A stretch of 38,232 nucleotides of DNA, taken from positions 1 to 38,232 of the forward strand of contig JARIGN010000026.1 in assembly GCA_029288835.1 (NCBI GenBank). The letters run 5' to 3'. Positions 8,652 through 17,104 of this stretch are shown here, piece by piece. This stretch comes from Candidatus Kaiserbacteria bacterium. Its GTDB lineage: Bacteria > Patescibacteriota > Minisyncoccia > Phycocordibacterales > Phycocordibacteraceae. Position 1 is the stretch's first letter. Each line of letters starts with the position of its first letter. The translations under genes were made by a program, and so were the position numbers. The notes beneath the pieces are model-generated. The model saw nothing but the letters and a program-made list of their open reading frames with translations, made no database searches and was not told the origin of the DNA.

Positions 8652-9410
8652 ATGGAACGTTCTGCGTACACGCTGCTGCATGCTATGGAGTCTTCGTGGT
8701 GGTACGCTGGCCGCCGCCGTGCGGTACTCGCTGCCCTGACTAAGGCTGACGCGCGGCATGCACGTAAGCAAAAGGGTCGCAAAGAGGTACAGGGGAAAGT
8801 GAGCCGTGCTCTCGATTATGGTGCAGGCTATGGCGGCATGCGCGATCTTTTTGCAGCGCTTGCTCAGCATACCGATGCGTGTGAGCCCGATGGGGAAGCA
8901 CGCGCCGTTGCTGCCACTAGGGGCTATGATGCTCTCTATGCTGATGAAGCTTCTGCGTTTTCACACTCCTATGATTTGATCGGACTCTTTGATGTGCTTG
9001 AGCATATCGAAGATGATCGCGCATTTCTGCTTCGTGCACGTGCCGCACTTACTGACACATCACCTGGTCGCATTGTCATAACCGTACCTGCCTTTATGTC
9101 GCTCTGGAGCGTGCACGATGTGGAACACCATCATTTTCGTCGCTACACAAAGAAAAAACTTTCCGCCCTTCTCTCTCAGGCTGGGTATACGGTGGAGTAT
9201 GTAAGCTATTGGAATTGTCTGCTTTCTATTCCTGCCGCAGGCATACGCATTACCGGAAAGACAGGGGAGGGAGGACTCACACCGCCCCGCTTTGTTAATG
9301 CAGTGCTCACCATTCTAGTATCAATCGAGGCAACGATACTTCGTTTTATGGCACTGCCTTTTGGCCTGAGCCTTGTTGCGGTTGCAGAAAAGAAAACAGG
9401 CCCGATGTAA
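8652..9410 (+). CDS. Class I SAM-dependent methyltransferase
   Basis: The start is set at ATG 8652, which is preceded by AGGAGA at 8643-8648; this gives 252 residues beginning MERSAYTLLHAMESSWWYAG. Earlier in-frame starts lie inside the upstream gene. Residues about 5-25 are the WWYAGRR-type N-terminus common in methyltransferases of glycan loci. Motif I is ALDYGAGYGGMRDLF near residue 53, and DLIGLFDVLEHIEDD near 107 is the Methyltransf_11/23 signature. The HHHFRRYTKKKL segment is typical of this subfamily. C-terminal hydrophobic stretches (AVLTILVSIEATILRF) suggest peripheral or single-pass membrane association. It sits between a DPM1-like GT2 and GtrA. Probable modification of a lipid-linked sugar; substrate unknown. 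Confidence 0.85.
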   Translation: MERSAYTLLHAMESSWWYAGRRRAVLAALTKADARHARKQKGRKEVQGKVSRALDYGAGYGGMRDLFAALAQHTDACEPDGEARAVAATRGYDALYADEASAFSHSYDLIGLFDVLEHIEDDRAFLLRARAALTDTSPGRIVITVPAFMSLWSVHDVEHHHFRRYTKKKLSALLSQAGYTVEYVSYWNCLLSIPAAGIRITGKTGEGGLTPPRFVNAVLTILVSIEATILRFMALPFGLSLVAVAEKKTGPM

Positions 9411-9438
9411 TGGGGGAGCTGCGTGGTAGGATTTCGGT

Positions 9439-9903
9439 ATGCAGATGCAAAGACTTTTTCAAGAACATCGTACGAAACTCTTTTTTCTTTTACGCTATGG
9501 TGTTTCGGGTGTAGTGGGCGGAGCGATTCAAGTCTTCTTTTTGTATCTCTGGGTTTCAGTGTTTGGTCTTCAAGGTTCTTACTTAGTCGGGTTAGTGCTT
9601 GGATTCATTTTCGCGCTCATTGTAAACTTTTTGCTCCAGAAATACTGGACCTTTCGGGATAGGGCAGCGCATCGCATTCCGCACCAGCTTTTGCTCTATA
9701 GCGCCGTGGCGCTCAGCGGCTTGGCATTAAATGCTGTGCTTTTGGCAGGAGCGAAAAAGTTCTTAGAGATTTTTGGTCTTAGCTTTTTCCATGGGTGGTA
9801 TCTTCTGGCCCAAGGAATAATTTTCGTTATCGTCTCCTTCTTTAACCTCACCATGAATTTTCTCTTCACCTTTAAGCATGCTCGGAAAGAGAGTCTTCAG
9901 TAG
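9439..9903 (+). CDS. GtrA family membrane protein
   Basis: The 154-residue protein has four hydrophobic spans at about 17-37, 42-62, 80-98 and 115-140, a charged N-terminus and the GtrA signature FLLRYGVSGVVGGAIQ plus NFLLQKYWTFRD after span 2. GtrA proteins are thought to move polyprenyl-phosphate-linked sugars across the membrane. The pairing with an upstream DPM1-like GT2 fits that job: one makes the carrier-linked sugar and the other flips it for a GT-C enzyme such as the fusion protein at the start of the locus. The gene begins 28 bases after the methyltransferase stop; the ATG at 9439 is chosen because it is immediately before the family start. A second Met is two codons later. Confidence 0.88.
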   Translation: MQMQRLFQEHRTKLFFLLRYGVSGVVGGAIQVFFLYLWVSVFGLQGSYLVGLVLGFIFALIVNFLLQKYWTFRDRAAHRIPHQLLLYSAVALSGLALNAVLLAGAKKFLEIFGLSFFHGWYLLAQGIIFVIVSFFNLTMNFLFTFKHARKESLQ

Positions 9904-9912
9904 CAAGAGCGC

Positions 9913-10815
9913 ATGAACCCAGAGAAGCCCCGTCTCGTTATCATTGTCCCAACCAAGAACCGGCGCGTGCTCCTTGAGCGCGCGCTCGAGAGTGTCCGTA
10001 CGCAAAACTATCAACACTATCGTATCGTCATCATAAATGACGGTTCAACGGACGGAACGCGAGAATATCTTGAAATGCTCCAGGAAAAGTTTCCTGGAGA
10101 GCTTCAGTGCATTCACCATACGAAAAGCCGCGGGGTGAACGCTGCGCGTAATGCCGCCTTTAAGACGCTCCAAGAAGGCGAGTGGGCAGTGCAGCTCGAT
10201 GACGACGACCTGCTTTTGCCACACGCTCTCGACACTATCGCCAACGGCATCTCAGAAGCCCCCGACCATATACAGCTACTCTGCTTTCGAGCACGTACCC
10301 GCACGCCTACAGGAGAGTATGTGAGCGGTTTGCGTTTTAAGGAAGGGCAGGAATTTGTCGACCCCTCATACGAAGACTTTATGGAGGGCCTTGATGCGGA
10401 AGGGGACATGCGGGCAGTCTTCAAATGGACCCTTTTCCCCAAGTACCTTTTTCGCGAAGACATTAATGGATACGAAGGTGAGTGGTGGCTCTGGATAGCC
10501 CATGAAGGTGTCGGCATCCGCTATCTTTCAGGACAAACGACGCTCATTGATCAGGCACACGGTGGTGAGCAGTTAAGCATGGTTGCCTCGCGCCGGAATC
10601 CCGCCTCGTTCATGCGTGCCTATCAGCGCATGTTTGTCGTGCACCGAAACTTTTATGCCACTCATCCGGAGCGGTCACTTCCGGCTGCGGTCAGTGCCTT
10701 TAAGCTTTCAGTCAGAGCTTTTTCTCTGCTCTCTGCACTTTATTTTGCCTTACTCGCTCTCCGCGACTACCTCAAGATCCTCTTTAGGCGAAAGCGGATG
10801 GAAGAAAAGCCATAG
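9913..10815 (+). CDS. GT2 family glycosyltransferase
   Basis: This 300-residue GT-A enzyme has VIIVPTKNRRVLLERALESV near residue 8, the nucleotide-binding VIINDGSTDGTREY and the metal-binding WAVQLDDDDLLLPHAL, a DxD motif in an unusual run of four aspartates. The central part (ADHIQLL..., TLIDQAHGGEQLS) would form the acceptor site. Residues about 262-285 (SLLSALYFALLALRDYLKILF) form a hydrophobic helix near the C-terminus that probably ties the enzyme to the membrane. It starts nine bases after gtrA. Its last 66 bases overlap, tail to tail, the 3' end of the flippase gene on the opposite strand. It likely adds a sugar to the growing repeat unit; specificity unknown. Confidence 0.88.
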   Translation: MNPEKPRLVIIVPTKNRRVLLERALESVRTQNYQHYRIVIINDGSTDGTREYLEMLQEKFPGELQCIHHTKSRGVNAARNAAFKTLQEGEWAVQLDDDDLLLPHALDTIANGISEAPDHIQLLCFRARTRTPTGEYVSGLRFKEGQEFVDPSYEDFMEGLDAEGDMRAVFKWTLFPKYLFREDINGYEGEWWLWIAHEGVGIRYLSGQTTLIDQAHGGEQLSMVASRRNPASFMRAYQRMFVVHRNFYATHPERSLPAAVSAFKLSVRAFSLLSALYFALLALRDYLKILFRRKRMEEKP

Positions 10816-12045
10816 GGCGAGCACGATAGTGACGAAGCTCGTCACCAGTTGCGCGGCAACCATTCCAGCAATACCAAAACGAATCAAAAGAGGCACCTGC
10901 AAAATAATGAGGAGGATTGGCTGGGTAAACCCAATAACGTAAATCTCTTTGGTAAAGCGCTTTGCGTAGAGAAGGGAATTGGTGATATTGGTGAGGGCAA
11001 TGAGTGCAATAATGGCGGCAAATGCCTGGGTGTAGGGGATTGCCGTTACATACTTAGGGAAGAGCAGATGGAAGAGAAGCGGTGCGATAAGCGCGTACAC
11101 CACTGCGGCAGCCACCGCTACCGCAGCGAGGCGCCACACTTTCTCGAGAATGTGCGTGCGAATGTAGGAGAGTGGCTGGGTTGCAAAGCGCGGTAATGAA
11201 GCGGTGCCGATGAAATTAAGAAGACTGCCCACACGCTCGGGAAGAAGCGTAGCAAAGCTGTACACGGCCAGCTGCACGGCGCCGAGGAAATGGAAGACCA
11301 GGACCGAGTCGAGCTGGTTAAGGAGACCAACCGTGCTGAGCACGCTCAGCTGCTTTCCATAGGTAATGGTCTGTGGGTCAAATTTCGTATCATCTGGTTT
11401 GCATGCCTGGAGTGTTTTGTAATAGGCAAAAGCGGTGACGATGACATTCACGCCGAGATTCACGATGATAAGCGCTGCAGCATCTTTCGCAAAGATAACG
11501 GCGAGAAACATTGAGCCGTAAGAGGAGAGGATTACAAGAAGATTAAGAAAGAACGATCGGCGGAAATCCTGTTTTCCTTCGAGGTAAGCAGAGTAGGTAT
11601 TAAATACATTCACCATTGGCGTGAGTATCGCGACGGCGATAAGGCCGATACCAATGTCGGTGACACCATGGGCGAAATAATAAAGTGCGGTGATGAGTGC
11701 AATGCTGAAGGGTATTGGGAACCATTTGAGCTGCGCCCGTACTGATTTTCGTAAGACACCTTCATAACCGCGTGCCACCGCCTGCGCAACAGCGCTATTC
11801 ATGCCAGGAAGGGCAAGCGAAGCGATGAGGCCAGAAATAGAAAGAAGGTATTGGTAGAGGCCGTAGGTGGAAGGTGGGAGGAGGTTTGCAAACGCAATAG
11901 AAAGGAGGAGCGAAAGGAACGAGGTAATAACGACACCTAAATTAAGCCACCAACCCGCCTGCATCAAATAGACCATATCGGTCTTGGTATACCGCTCGCT
12001 CCAGCGGAGGATACCTATAATGATGTTCTGGACTCGCTCAGCCAT
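10750..12045 (-). CDS. Wzx-type oligosaccharide flippase (MOP superfamily)
   Basis: The 431-residue polytopic membrane protein has about twelve hydrophobic segments. Its N-terminal pattern (WLNLGVVITSFLSLLLSIAF then LPPSTYGLYQYLLSISGLIA) is typical of polysaccharide-synthase/Wzx flippases of the MOP superfamily. These move undecaprenyl-diphosphate-linked oligosaccharide units to the outer face. It is the only glycan gene here on the minus strand, and is divergent from the methyltransferase that follows. The start ATG at 12045 lies six bases after a TAGTAT -10-like box (12052-12057), so the message may be leaderless. The 3' end overlaps the plus-strand GT2 gene by 66 bases. The unit it carries is presumably made by the surrounding glycosyltransferases. 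Confidence 0.88.
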   Translation of the reverse strand: MAERVQNIIIGILRWSERYTKTDMVYLMQAGWWLNLGVVITSFLSLLLSIAFANLLPPSTYGLYQYLLSISGLIASLALPGMNSAVAQAVARGYEGVLRKSVRAQLKWFPIPFSIALITALYYFAHGVTDIGIGLIAVAILTPMVNVFNTYSAYLEGKQDFRRSFFLNLLVILSSYGSMFLAVIFAKDAAALIIVNLGVNVIVTAFAYYKTLQACKPDDTKFDPQTITYGKQLSVLSTVGLLNQLDSVLVFHFLGAVQLAVYSFATLLPERVGSLLNFIGTASLPRFATQPLSYIRTHILEKVWRLAAVAVAAAVVYALIAPLLFHLLFPKYVTAIPYTQAFAAIIALIALTNITNSLLYAKRFTKEIYVIGFTQPILLIILQVPLLIRFGIAGMVAAQLVTSFVTIVLALWLFFHPLSPKEDLEVVAESE

Positions 12046-12051
12046 AGCCCC

Positions 12052-12057
12052 ATACTA
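12052..12057 (-). promoter_or_regulatory. -10 box for the flippase gene
   Basis: TAGTAT on the minus strand (4/6 to the sigma70 consensus) ends six bases before the flippase ATG, which places the predicted transcription start at or next to the A of the start codon. No convincing -35 is visible. Confidence 0.35.
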
Positions 12058-12104
12058 CGCCATAACCACACCCTACAAAAGCAACACCAGAAGGGCTATG
12101 GTAC

Positions 12105-12110
12105 TATAGT
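12105..12110 (+). promoter_or_regulatory. -10 box for the 12118 methyltransferase
   Basis: TATAGT (5/6 to consensus) is seven bases before ATG 12118. It overlaps the possible GTG start at 12109, which argues for the ATG as the true start and for a leaderless message. It is divergent to the flippase promoter 50 bases away. Confidence 0.5.
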
Positions 12111-12117
12111 GAAAAAT

Positions 12118-12678
12118 ATGAAACAGCTTCTCGCCGTCGTACAAGAAAATATCCCTAAAGATGCAGCAATATTAGAGCTTGGCTGTGGAAACGGCGTGCT
12201 GGCAGCAGCAATGGCCGAGCTACCCGGCGTAAAGAAGGTGGTAGGAATGGATCTCTATAACGAGCCGGAAAACCTTCCCAAGGGTATCACCTTCATTAAG
12301 CAGGATCTCGAAGATTTCCATATCGATGAGAAATTTGATCTCATCGTCCTAAACCAGGTACTTGAGCATATTAAAAATCCACTCGGGCTGCTGCTTCGAG
12401 CCAAAAGCGTATTGAACAAGCACGGCAGGATTCTCATCATCGTACCGAACCGCAACGGTTTTAATAATGAGGCACGCGTTTACCTTCCCGAACACGGCAA
12501 GCACTACTTCTTGTGGGATAAAGAAAGCTTGCAGTTTAGTCTCGAGCGCATTGGTTTTATTTGTCGCTTCTATAATCAGTACACCGCTGCGAGCCATAGT
12601 CCGCTCATGCGTTACATTCCGATGCTGTTGCGAATCCAGAATCCAAACCTCACCTGCATCGCAATGCTCGACGAATAG
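12118..12678 (+). CDS. Class I SAM-dependent methyltransferase
   Basis: ATG 12118 gives 186 residues. A GTG three codons upstream lies inside a strong -10 box and is therefore unlikely. AdoMet motif I is AILELGCGNGVLAAAMAEL near residue 20, the second-strand acidic residue is in VVGMDLYNEPE, and DLIVLNQVLEHIKNP is the Methyltransf_11 signature near 78-92. The region HYFLWDKESLQFSLERIGF is typical of methyltransferases acting after a sugar has been attached. It has no membrane spans. The next gene starts six bases after the stop, so the pair is co-transcribed with the GT4 gene. Likely substrate is a glycan intermediate. Confidence 0.85.
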   Translation: MKQLLAVVQENIPKDAAILELGCGNGVLAAAMAELPGVKKVVGMDLYNEPENLPKGITFIKQDLEDFHIDEKFDLIVLNQVLEHIKNPLGLLLRAKSVLNKHGRILIIVPNRNGFNNEARVYLPEHGKHYFLWDKESLQFSLERIGFICRFYNQYTAASHSPLMRYIPMLLRIQNPNLTCIAMLDE

Positions 12679-12684
12679 CTTTCG

Positions 12685-13779
12685 ATGAAAACGCTCCTCT
12701 ATATATTTCCTGGAGCTACACCGGCGCAGGTGCGAGAGGGAACTACAAGGCACGTTTCTCGACCGCGCACGCAGCAGTATGGGTTTGAATATATGGCGTC
12801 GCTTGGCATTCCTGCGGATGCGATTGGCAGGGATGACGCTTTACCGCAGAGGCTTCTGCACGGATGGCTTGGCAAGGCACTAGGCTATCGTGCGAGGCAC
12901 CTTTTGCTCTATTTCAAGACTCGTCCCTATAAAATTGTCTTTGGTGCAGCATTGCTCTATTTTCTTCCGCTTAAGAAGATTTTTGGAGGAAAGGGGAAAT
13001 ATGTGCTTTTGAATATTGAACTCGCTCGCATAGTGCGCGCAAATAAAGAGCGACCGGTGCGCTACCGGCTACTCACACTAGCACTAAAGCAATGCAGTGC
13101 CATCGTGTGCTTCGCGGCAATTCAAAAAGAATGGCTTCTTACAGAATGTCCTTTTCTGGAAGGAAACATATTCGTGGTGAAGCTTGGTTCCGATACGGAA
13201 TTTTATCAAGCAGTGTATGAAGGACGAAACAATACCGTGCTTTCGGTGGGTGCCGATACCGGCAGAGACTATGCCACGCTTTTCAAAGCTGCAGAACTTT
13301 TGCCCAACACGCAGTTTGACGTGGTGTGCGGAAAACATAATCTCGTGGGGATAGAATCGATTCCTCAAAACGTCCAGATCTTTTTCAATCTTCCTATCGA
13401 TGAACTCAAAAAGAAATATGAAACCGCGCAGCAGATTGTCATTGCCACCCACGATGATACCTATACGGATGGCGCCGACTGCTCTGGCCAGACGGTATTG
13501 CTTGATGCTATGGCGTGTGGGCTTCCCGTCATTGCGACACGAAAGGCATACCTAGAAGACTATGTGGAAGAAGGTAAGGAGGCTGTGGTCGTACCACCCT
13601 ATGATGCCCATGCGCTTGCTGAGCGTATTACTAGGCTGCAGCAGGAGCCGGAGTTACGCTTGAGCTTGGGCAAGGCAGCCCGAAAAAAGGCTGAAGAAAG
13701 CCTTTCGCTCAAAGATATGGCTGAGGATTTAGCCGTTATTTTCCGCAAGGTTCTGGAAGACAGCAGCGGTTCCCGATGA
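12685..13779 (+). CDS. GT4-like glycosyltransferase
   Basis: The 364-residue protein has a divergent N-terminal half with two hydrophobic stretches (KIVFGAALLYFLPL near 85-98) and a recognisable GT-B donor domain. Visible motifs are TVLSVGADTGRDYATLFKAA near 185-205, a typical donor-domain entry, and QTVLLDAMACGLPVIAT near 268-284, the conserved nucleotide-sugar-binding segment. The usual E-x7-E is altered: the segment carries D at the first position (LLDAMACG). The N-terminal domain is shorter and less regular than in classic GT4 proteins. It is co-directional with the methyltransferase six bases upstream and precedes the O-antigen ligase, which has its own promoter. A role in late assembly of the envelope glycan is inferred. 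Confidence 0.78.
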   Translation: MKTLLYIFPGATPAQVREGTTRHVSRPRTQQYGFEYMASLGIPADAIGRDDALPQRLLHGWLGKALGYRARHLLLYFKTRPYKIVFGAALLYFLPLKKIFGGKGKYVLLNIELARIVRANKERPVRYRLLTLALKQCSAIVCFAAIQKEWLLTECPFLEGNIFVVKLGSDTEFYQAVYEGRNNTVLSVGADTGRDYATLFKAAELLPNTQFDVVCGKHNLVGIESIPQNVQIFFNLPIDELKKKYETAQQIVIATHDDTYTDGADCSGQTVLLDAMACGLPVIATRKAYLEDYVEEGKEAVVVPPYDAHALAERITRLQQEPELRLSLGKAARKKAEESLSLKDMAEDLAVIFRKVLEDSSGSR

Positions 13780-13788
13780 GCCCAGGTA

Positions 13789-13797
13789 TGCTATAGT
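13789..13797 (+). promoter_or_regulatory. Extended -10 promoter for the O-antigen ligase gene
   Basis: TGCTATAGT is an extended -10 (TG-N-TATAGT) with the hexamer at 13792-13797. It predicts a start near 13804 and a leader of about 20 bases. A second TATA-rich run at 13804-13811 could give a shorter leader. The same TGCTATAGT occurs before secA. Confidence 0.55.
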
Positions 13798-13823
13798 TTC
13801 CCGTATATAAGCGAAGAATCCAT

Positions 13824-16007
13824 ATGAAAAAAGCAATTTGGTGGGTGACTATCGGGGCGTTGTTTCTCATACCCTCACTGGCACTGTTGGTAGCTGGAGG
13901 GTTTCCGTTTCCCGACTATTTCTTTCCCTTCATAACGGGAAAGAATTTTGCCTTCCGTATCCTCGTGGAGATTGCGGCGATCGGGTGGCTCCTCCTCATG
14001 ACCTTGGATGCGAAATATCGTCCGCAATTTTCCTGGGTCAGCATACTCTACGGGCTCCTTGTGGTATGGATGGCCATTGCGGATGCCTTCGCCGTGAATC
14101 CTGCAAAAGCATTTTGGAGTAATTTCGAACGCATGGATGGCTGGGTTACGCTCATCCACGTCTTCCTGTTCTTCCTTGTTACCGGGAGCATCTTTGCCGC
14201 CGATGCCTTGTGGCGCAAATGGTGGGGCATGTTCCTCGCCATCTCACTACTCGTGTGCCTCGTAGGGTTTGGCCAGCTCGCGCATGTCATTCAAATTCAT
14301 CAGGGAGGTGTTCGCCTTGATGCCTACTTCGGCAACTCAGACTACCTCGCGTGCTTCATGCTCTTTGCTATAGCTGTCTCGCTTTGGCTTGGGTTTGACC
14401 TGAGAAGCACGAAAGGAACTGCCGATGATAATTCCTGGCTTAGTTGGCCGTTCTTTATACTGACGCTTCTCGAAGTGCTTATTCTTTTCTCAACGGCTAC
14501 CCGTGGCGCGATCCTTGGCTTTATTGGTGCTATTGCGTTCGGTGCACTGCTCTGGATGATAAGCTCCGGTGAAAAGGGAAGGAAGGGCGCACTAATAACG
14601 ATCGTGGCACTCGTGCTCGTGGTAGGAGGGTTCTTCTTGCTCCGCAATGAAGCGTTCATAAGAAAGGATCCGTCGCTTGGCCGTCTCGCCTCTATTTCAC
14701 TTTCTGATCCCGAGACCCATACCCGCCTTGTTATTTGGCAGATGGCGCTCCAGGGCTTTGAAAAGAGGCCGATTACCGGCTGGGGTCAGGATGGTTTCAA
14801 TTATGTCTTTAATGCCTACTACCAGCCGCAGTTAAATGACCAGGAGCCGTGGTTTGATCGTGCCCACAACATGTACCTCGACTGGCTTGTGGCAGGTGGT
14901 TTCCCGGCGCTCCTTCTCTTCCTAGCACTTTTGGGAGCAACGGCACTCGCGCTGTATCGAAGTAAATTCTCGACCGCAGAACGCATCCTTTTGCTTTCCG
15001 CATTAGCGGCCTACTGTTTCCAAGGCATCTTTGTGTTCGATAACCTCTTCTCCTATATTCCATTTGCAGCCGTGCTTGCGATGGCCCATGGGGGAGTGGC
15101 ACGCCCCTTTAAGAAGCTCGGGTCAGTTCCGGTGCTTGGAGAAAGTGATTTCCTCATTTATGCACTTCCGCTAGGGGTGGTAGTGCTCGCGGTGGTTATC
15201 TATTTCGTGAATATTCCAAGCATGAATGCAGCAGGTGACCTCATTACGGCGATTACTCCTGGTTCAGATCCAACACAGAACATTGCCGCATTCAAACAGG
15301 CTTATGCCGATGGTTCCTTTGCAAACCAGGAAATAACCGAGCAGCTCATGACCTTTGCTGAGGGCGCTATTGCAAACCAAAGCATCTCTAATCAAAACAA
15401 GCAGGCTATCTTTAGTTATGCAGTACAGCAAGCACAAAACTTAGTTACCGAGATTCCACTCGATGCGCGTATTCATTTGGAATTCGCGCTCCTCTATCGT
15501 TCAGCGGGGCAGTTCCAAGCAGCCCTTGCCCAGACGCATCTTGCGGAGCAAGAAAGTCCGAGAAAGCAGGGCATCCTGACAGAAGAGGGAATTGAGCAGG
15601 TTGAAGCAGGCAACGCTGCCGCTGGTGCTGCAGCCTTTAATAAGGCATGCCAGCTCGACCCTTCCTTTAGCGATGTATGCGTCTATGCTGCGGCAGGAGA
15701 CATCATTGCAGGACAAATGTCCCAAGGAAAAGCACTTTTGCAGCAAAAGTTTGGTACGACGACCGTTGATCAGGATATTGTCCTTCTTGCCTATTATCAA
15801 GTAAAAGATTATCCAGACTTCATCCTTACGTGGCAGAAGCGTGTCGCTGACCAAAATAATGATGCAAACGCTGAATACGGTCTCGCAGCGGCGTATGCCA
15901 ATGCCGGTGATAAGGCAGCAGCAAAGGCGGAAATCCAGACCATTGTTGCGCAGCATCCAGAACAATCCAGCCAGGCAGCAGCATTCCTCCAGCAGCTCGG
16001 CTCATAG
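13824..16007 (+). CDS. O-antigen ligase/polymerase family protein with C-terminal TPR region
   Basis: The 727-residue membrane protein has about ten to twelve hydrophobic spans in residues 1-470. It has the Wzy_C/WaaL-type signature in the outer loop: STATRGAILGF (spans 6-7), then GWGQDGFNYVFNAYYQPQ and DRAHNMYLDWLVAGGFPALL near 315-360, where the conserved H and R residues of the family fall. Residues about 490-727 are soluble and consist of alpha-helical TPR-like repeats (ARIHLEFALLYRSAGQFQAA, AEYGLAAAYANAGDKAAAKA). Such enzymes transfer or polymerise lipid-linked glycan at the outer face, on lipids or on proteins. Monoderm-like CPR cells have no lipid A, so attachment to a surface protein or other acceptor is likely (inference). 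It carries its own promoter, and murB follows after 32 bases under another. Confidence 0.85.
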   Translation: MKKAIWWVTIGALFLIPSLALLVAGGFPFPDYFFPFITGKNFAFRILVEIAAIGWLLLMTLDAKYRPQFSWVSILYGLLVVWMAIADAFAVNPAKAFWSNFERMDGWVTLIHVFLFFLVTGSIFAADALWRKWWGMFLAISLLVCLVGFGQLAHVIQIHQGGVRLDAYFGNSDYLACFMLFAIAVSLWLGFDLRSTKGTADDNSWLSWPFFILTLLEVLILFSTATRGAILGFIGAIAFGALLWMISSGEKGRKGALITIVALVLVVGGFFLLRNEAFIRKDPSLGRLASISLSDPETHTRLVIWQMALQGFEKRPITGWGQDGFNYVFNAYYQPQLNDQEPWFDRAHNMYLDWLVAGGFPALLLFLALLGATALALYRSKFSTAERILLLSALAAYCFQGIFVFDNLFSYIPFAAVLAMAHGGVARPFKKLGSVPVLGESDFLIYALPLGVVVLAVVIYFVNIPSMNAAGDLITAITPGSDPTQNIAAFKQAYADGSFANQEITEQLMTFAEGAIANQSISNQNKQAIFSYAVQQAQNLVTEIPLDARIHLEFALLYRSAGQFQAALAQTHLAEQESPRKQGILTEEGIEQVEAGNAAAGAAAFNKACQLDPSFSDVCVYAAAGDIIAGQMSQGKALLQQKFGTTTVDQDIVLLAYYQVKDYPDFILTWQKRVADQNNDANAEYGLAAAYANAGDKAAAKAEIQTIVAQHPEQSSQAAAFLQQLGS

Positions 16008-16027
16008 AAGGGAAAAGGGGGTTCGCG

Positions 16028-16033
16028 TATACT
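16028..16033 (+). promoter_or_regulatory. -10 box for murB
   Basis: TATACT (5/6) is six bases before the murB ATG at 16040, so the predicted transcription start coincides with the start codon. A GAAGGA stretch at 16034-16039 resembles a Shine-Dalgarno but directly abuts the ATG. Confidence 0.45.
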
Positions 16034-16039
16034 GAAGGA

Positions 16040-17104
16040 ATGGAGATCCAGGAGCAGGTGCCGCTTTCTTCGCTAACTACCTTTAAGGTTGGTGGTGCAG
16101 CGCAGTATGTGATTCATTGTGGGAATGTTGAAGATATAAAAAGCGCGCTTGCCTTTGCCGGCGAGCGCGCTTTGCCGTGGTATGTACTCGGAGGAGGGAG
16201 CAATGTGCTTGCTTCAGATGAAGGATATGCAGGGGTGATCATTCAACCGATGCTTACGGGTATTAGATTTGAGGAGGGTATGGAAGAAACGCATGGCAAC
16301 TCTTCCAGTGTTTCGGTAACTGCTGCGGCAGGCGAAGCATGGGATCCGTTTGTACAGGCCTGTGTTGGGCGAGAACTGTGGGGTTTGGAAAATTTGGCGG
16401 GCATACCAGGGCTTGTGGGAGGTGCGCCTATTCAGAACATCGGCGCCTACGGCGCCGATGTATCACAGACTATTTCGCTCGTTGAAGCGCTTGATACGGT
16501 AACTGGCGAGATAAAGAGTTTTAGTAATGCTGAATGTGCCTTTGGCTATCGCGACAGTATTTTTAAGCGCACCGCGCAATACATTGTTTTACGCGTTATT
16601 TTTTCTCTTTCAAAAAATGCAGCTCCACACACGAGCTATGCAGACCTCACCGTCTATCAAGAAAAGAATGGCCCGCTTTCTACACCGCAAGAAATCGCAG
16701 CAGCAGTGCGTGAAATTCGTGCACGGAAATTTCCCGACCTGCGTGTAAGCGGCACCGCCGGCTCATTCTTTAAGAACCCTTTTATAACCCAAGAGCACTA
16801 TGATGTGCTTCTCGATAAATACCCTGAGCTTCCTGGATTTCCTGTAGAAATAAAAGAACCCGCAAGTACGTCCTCTGAAGCGCGTGCAGCGGTAAAGATC
16901 CCGCTCGCCTGGATACTGGATAAAGTACTCGATCTTCGCGGCCATGCGCTCGGTCCGGTGCGCTTGTTTGAGCAACAGCCGCTTGTCGTTGTGGCGGAAA
17001 AAGGTGCGACTGCACATGATGTCGATGTGCTTGGAAAAGAGATTGAGAAAAAAGTTTTTGATGCAACACAGATTGTGATTGAAAGAGAAGTGCGCATGCT
17101 CTAG
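16040..17104 (+). CDS. murB: UDP-N-acetylmuramate dehydrogenase
   Basis: This 354-residue flavoenzyme reduces UDP-GlcNAc-enolpyruvate to UDP-MurNAc with NADPH, the second committed step of peptidoglycan precursor synthesis in the cytoplasm. FAD-binding motifs are LTTFKVGGAAQYV at 12-24 and VLGGGSNVLASDEGYAGVII near 48-67. PIQNIGAYGADV and FGYRDSIFK carry substrate-site residues including the conserved arginine. GSFFKNP near 235 provides the serine that protonates the intermediate, and EREVRML at the end carries the conserved glutamate. Type I organisation is suggested by overall resemblance to the E. coli enzyme. It shows that the organism makes peptidoglycan. It has its own -10 box and no co-directional partner directly downstream. 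Confidence 0.95.
   Translation: MEIQEQVPLSSLTTFKVGGAAQYVIHCGNVEDIKSALAFAGERALPWYVLGGGSNVLASDEGYAGVIIQPMLTGIRFEEGMEETHGNSSSVSVTAAAGEAWDPFVQACVGRELWGLENLAGIPGLVGGAPIQNIGAYGADVSQTISLVEALDTVTGEIKSFSNAECAFGYRDSIFKRTAQYIVLRVIFSLSKNAAPHTSYADLTVYQEKNGPLSTPQEIAAAVREIRARKFPDLRVSGTAGSFFKNPFITQEHYDVLLDKYPELPGFPVEIKEPASTSSEARAAVKIPLAWILDKVLDLRGHALGPVRLFEQQPLVVVAEKGATAHDVDVLGKEIEKKVFDATQIVIEREVRML

Noticed and set aside
16438-16460. Perfect 10-bp hairpin (CATCGGCGCC-TAC-GGCGCCGATG) inside murB
   Set aside because: It encodes the conserved NIGAYGAD motif of MurB; the symmetry follows from codon choice for Gly-Ala-Tyr-Gly-Ala and is most likely chance.
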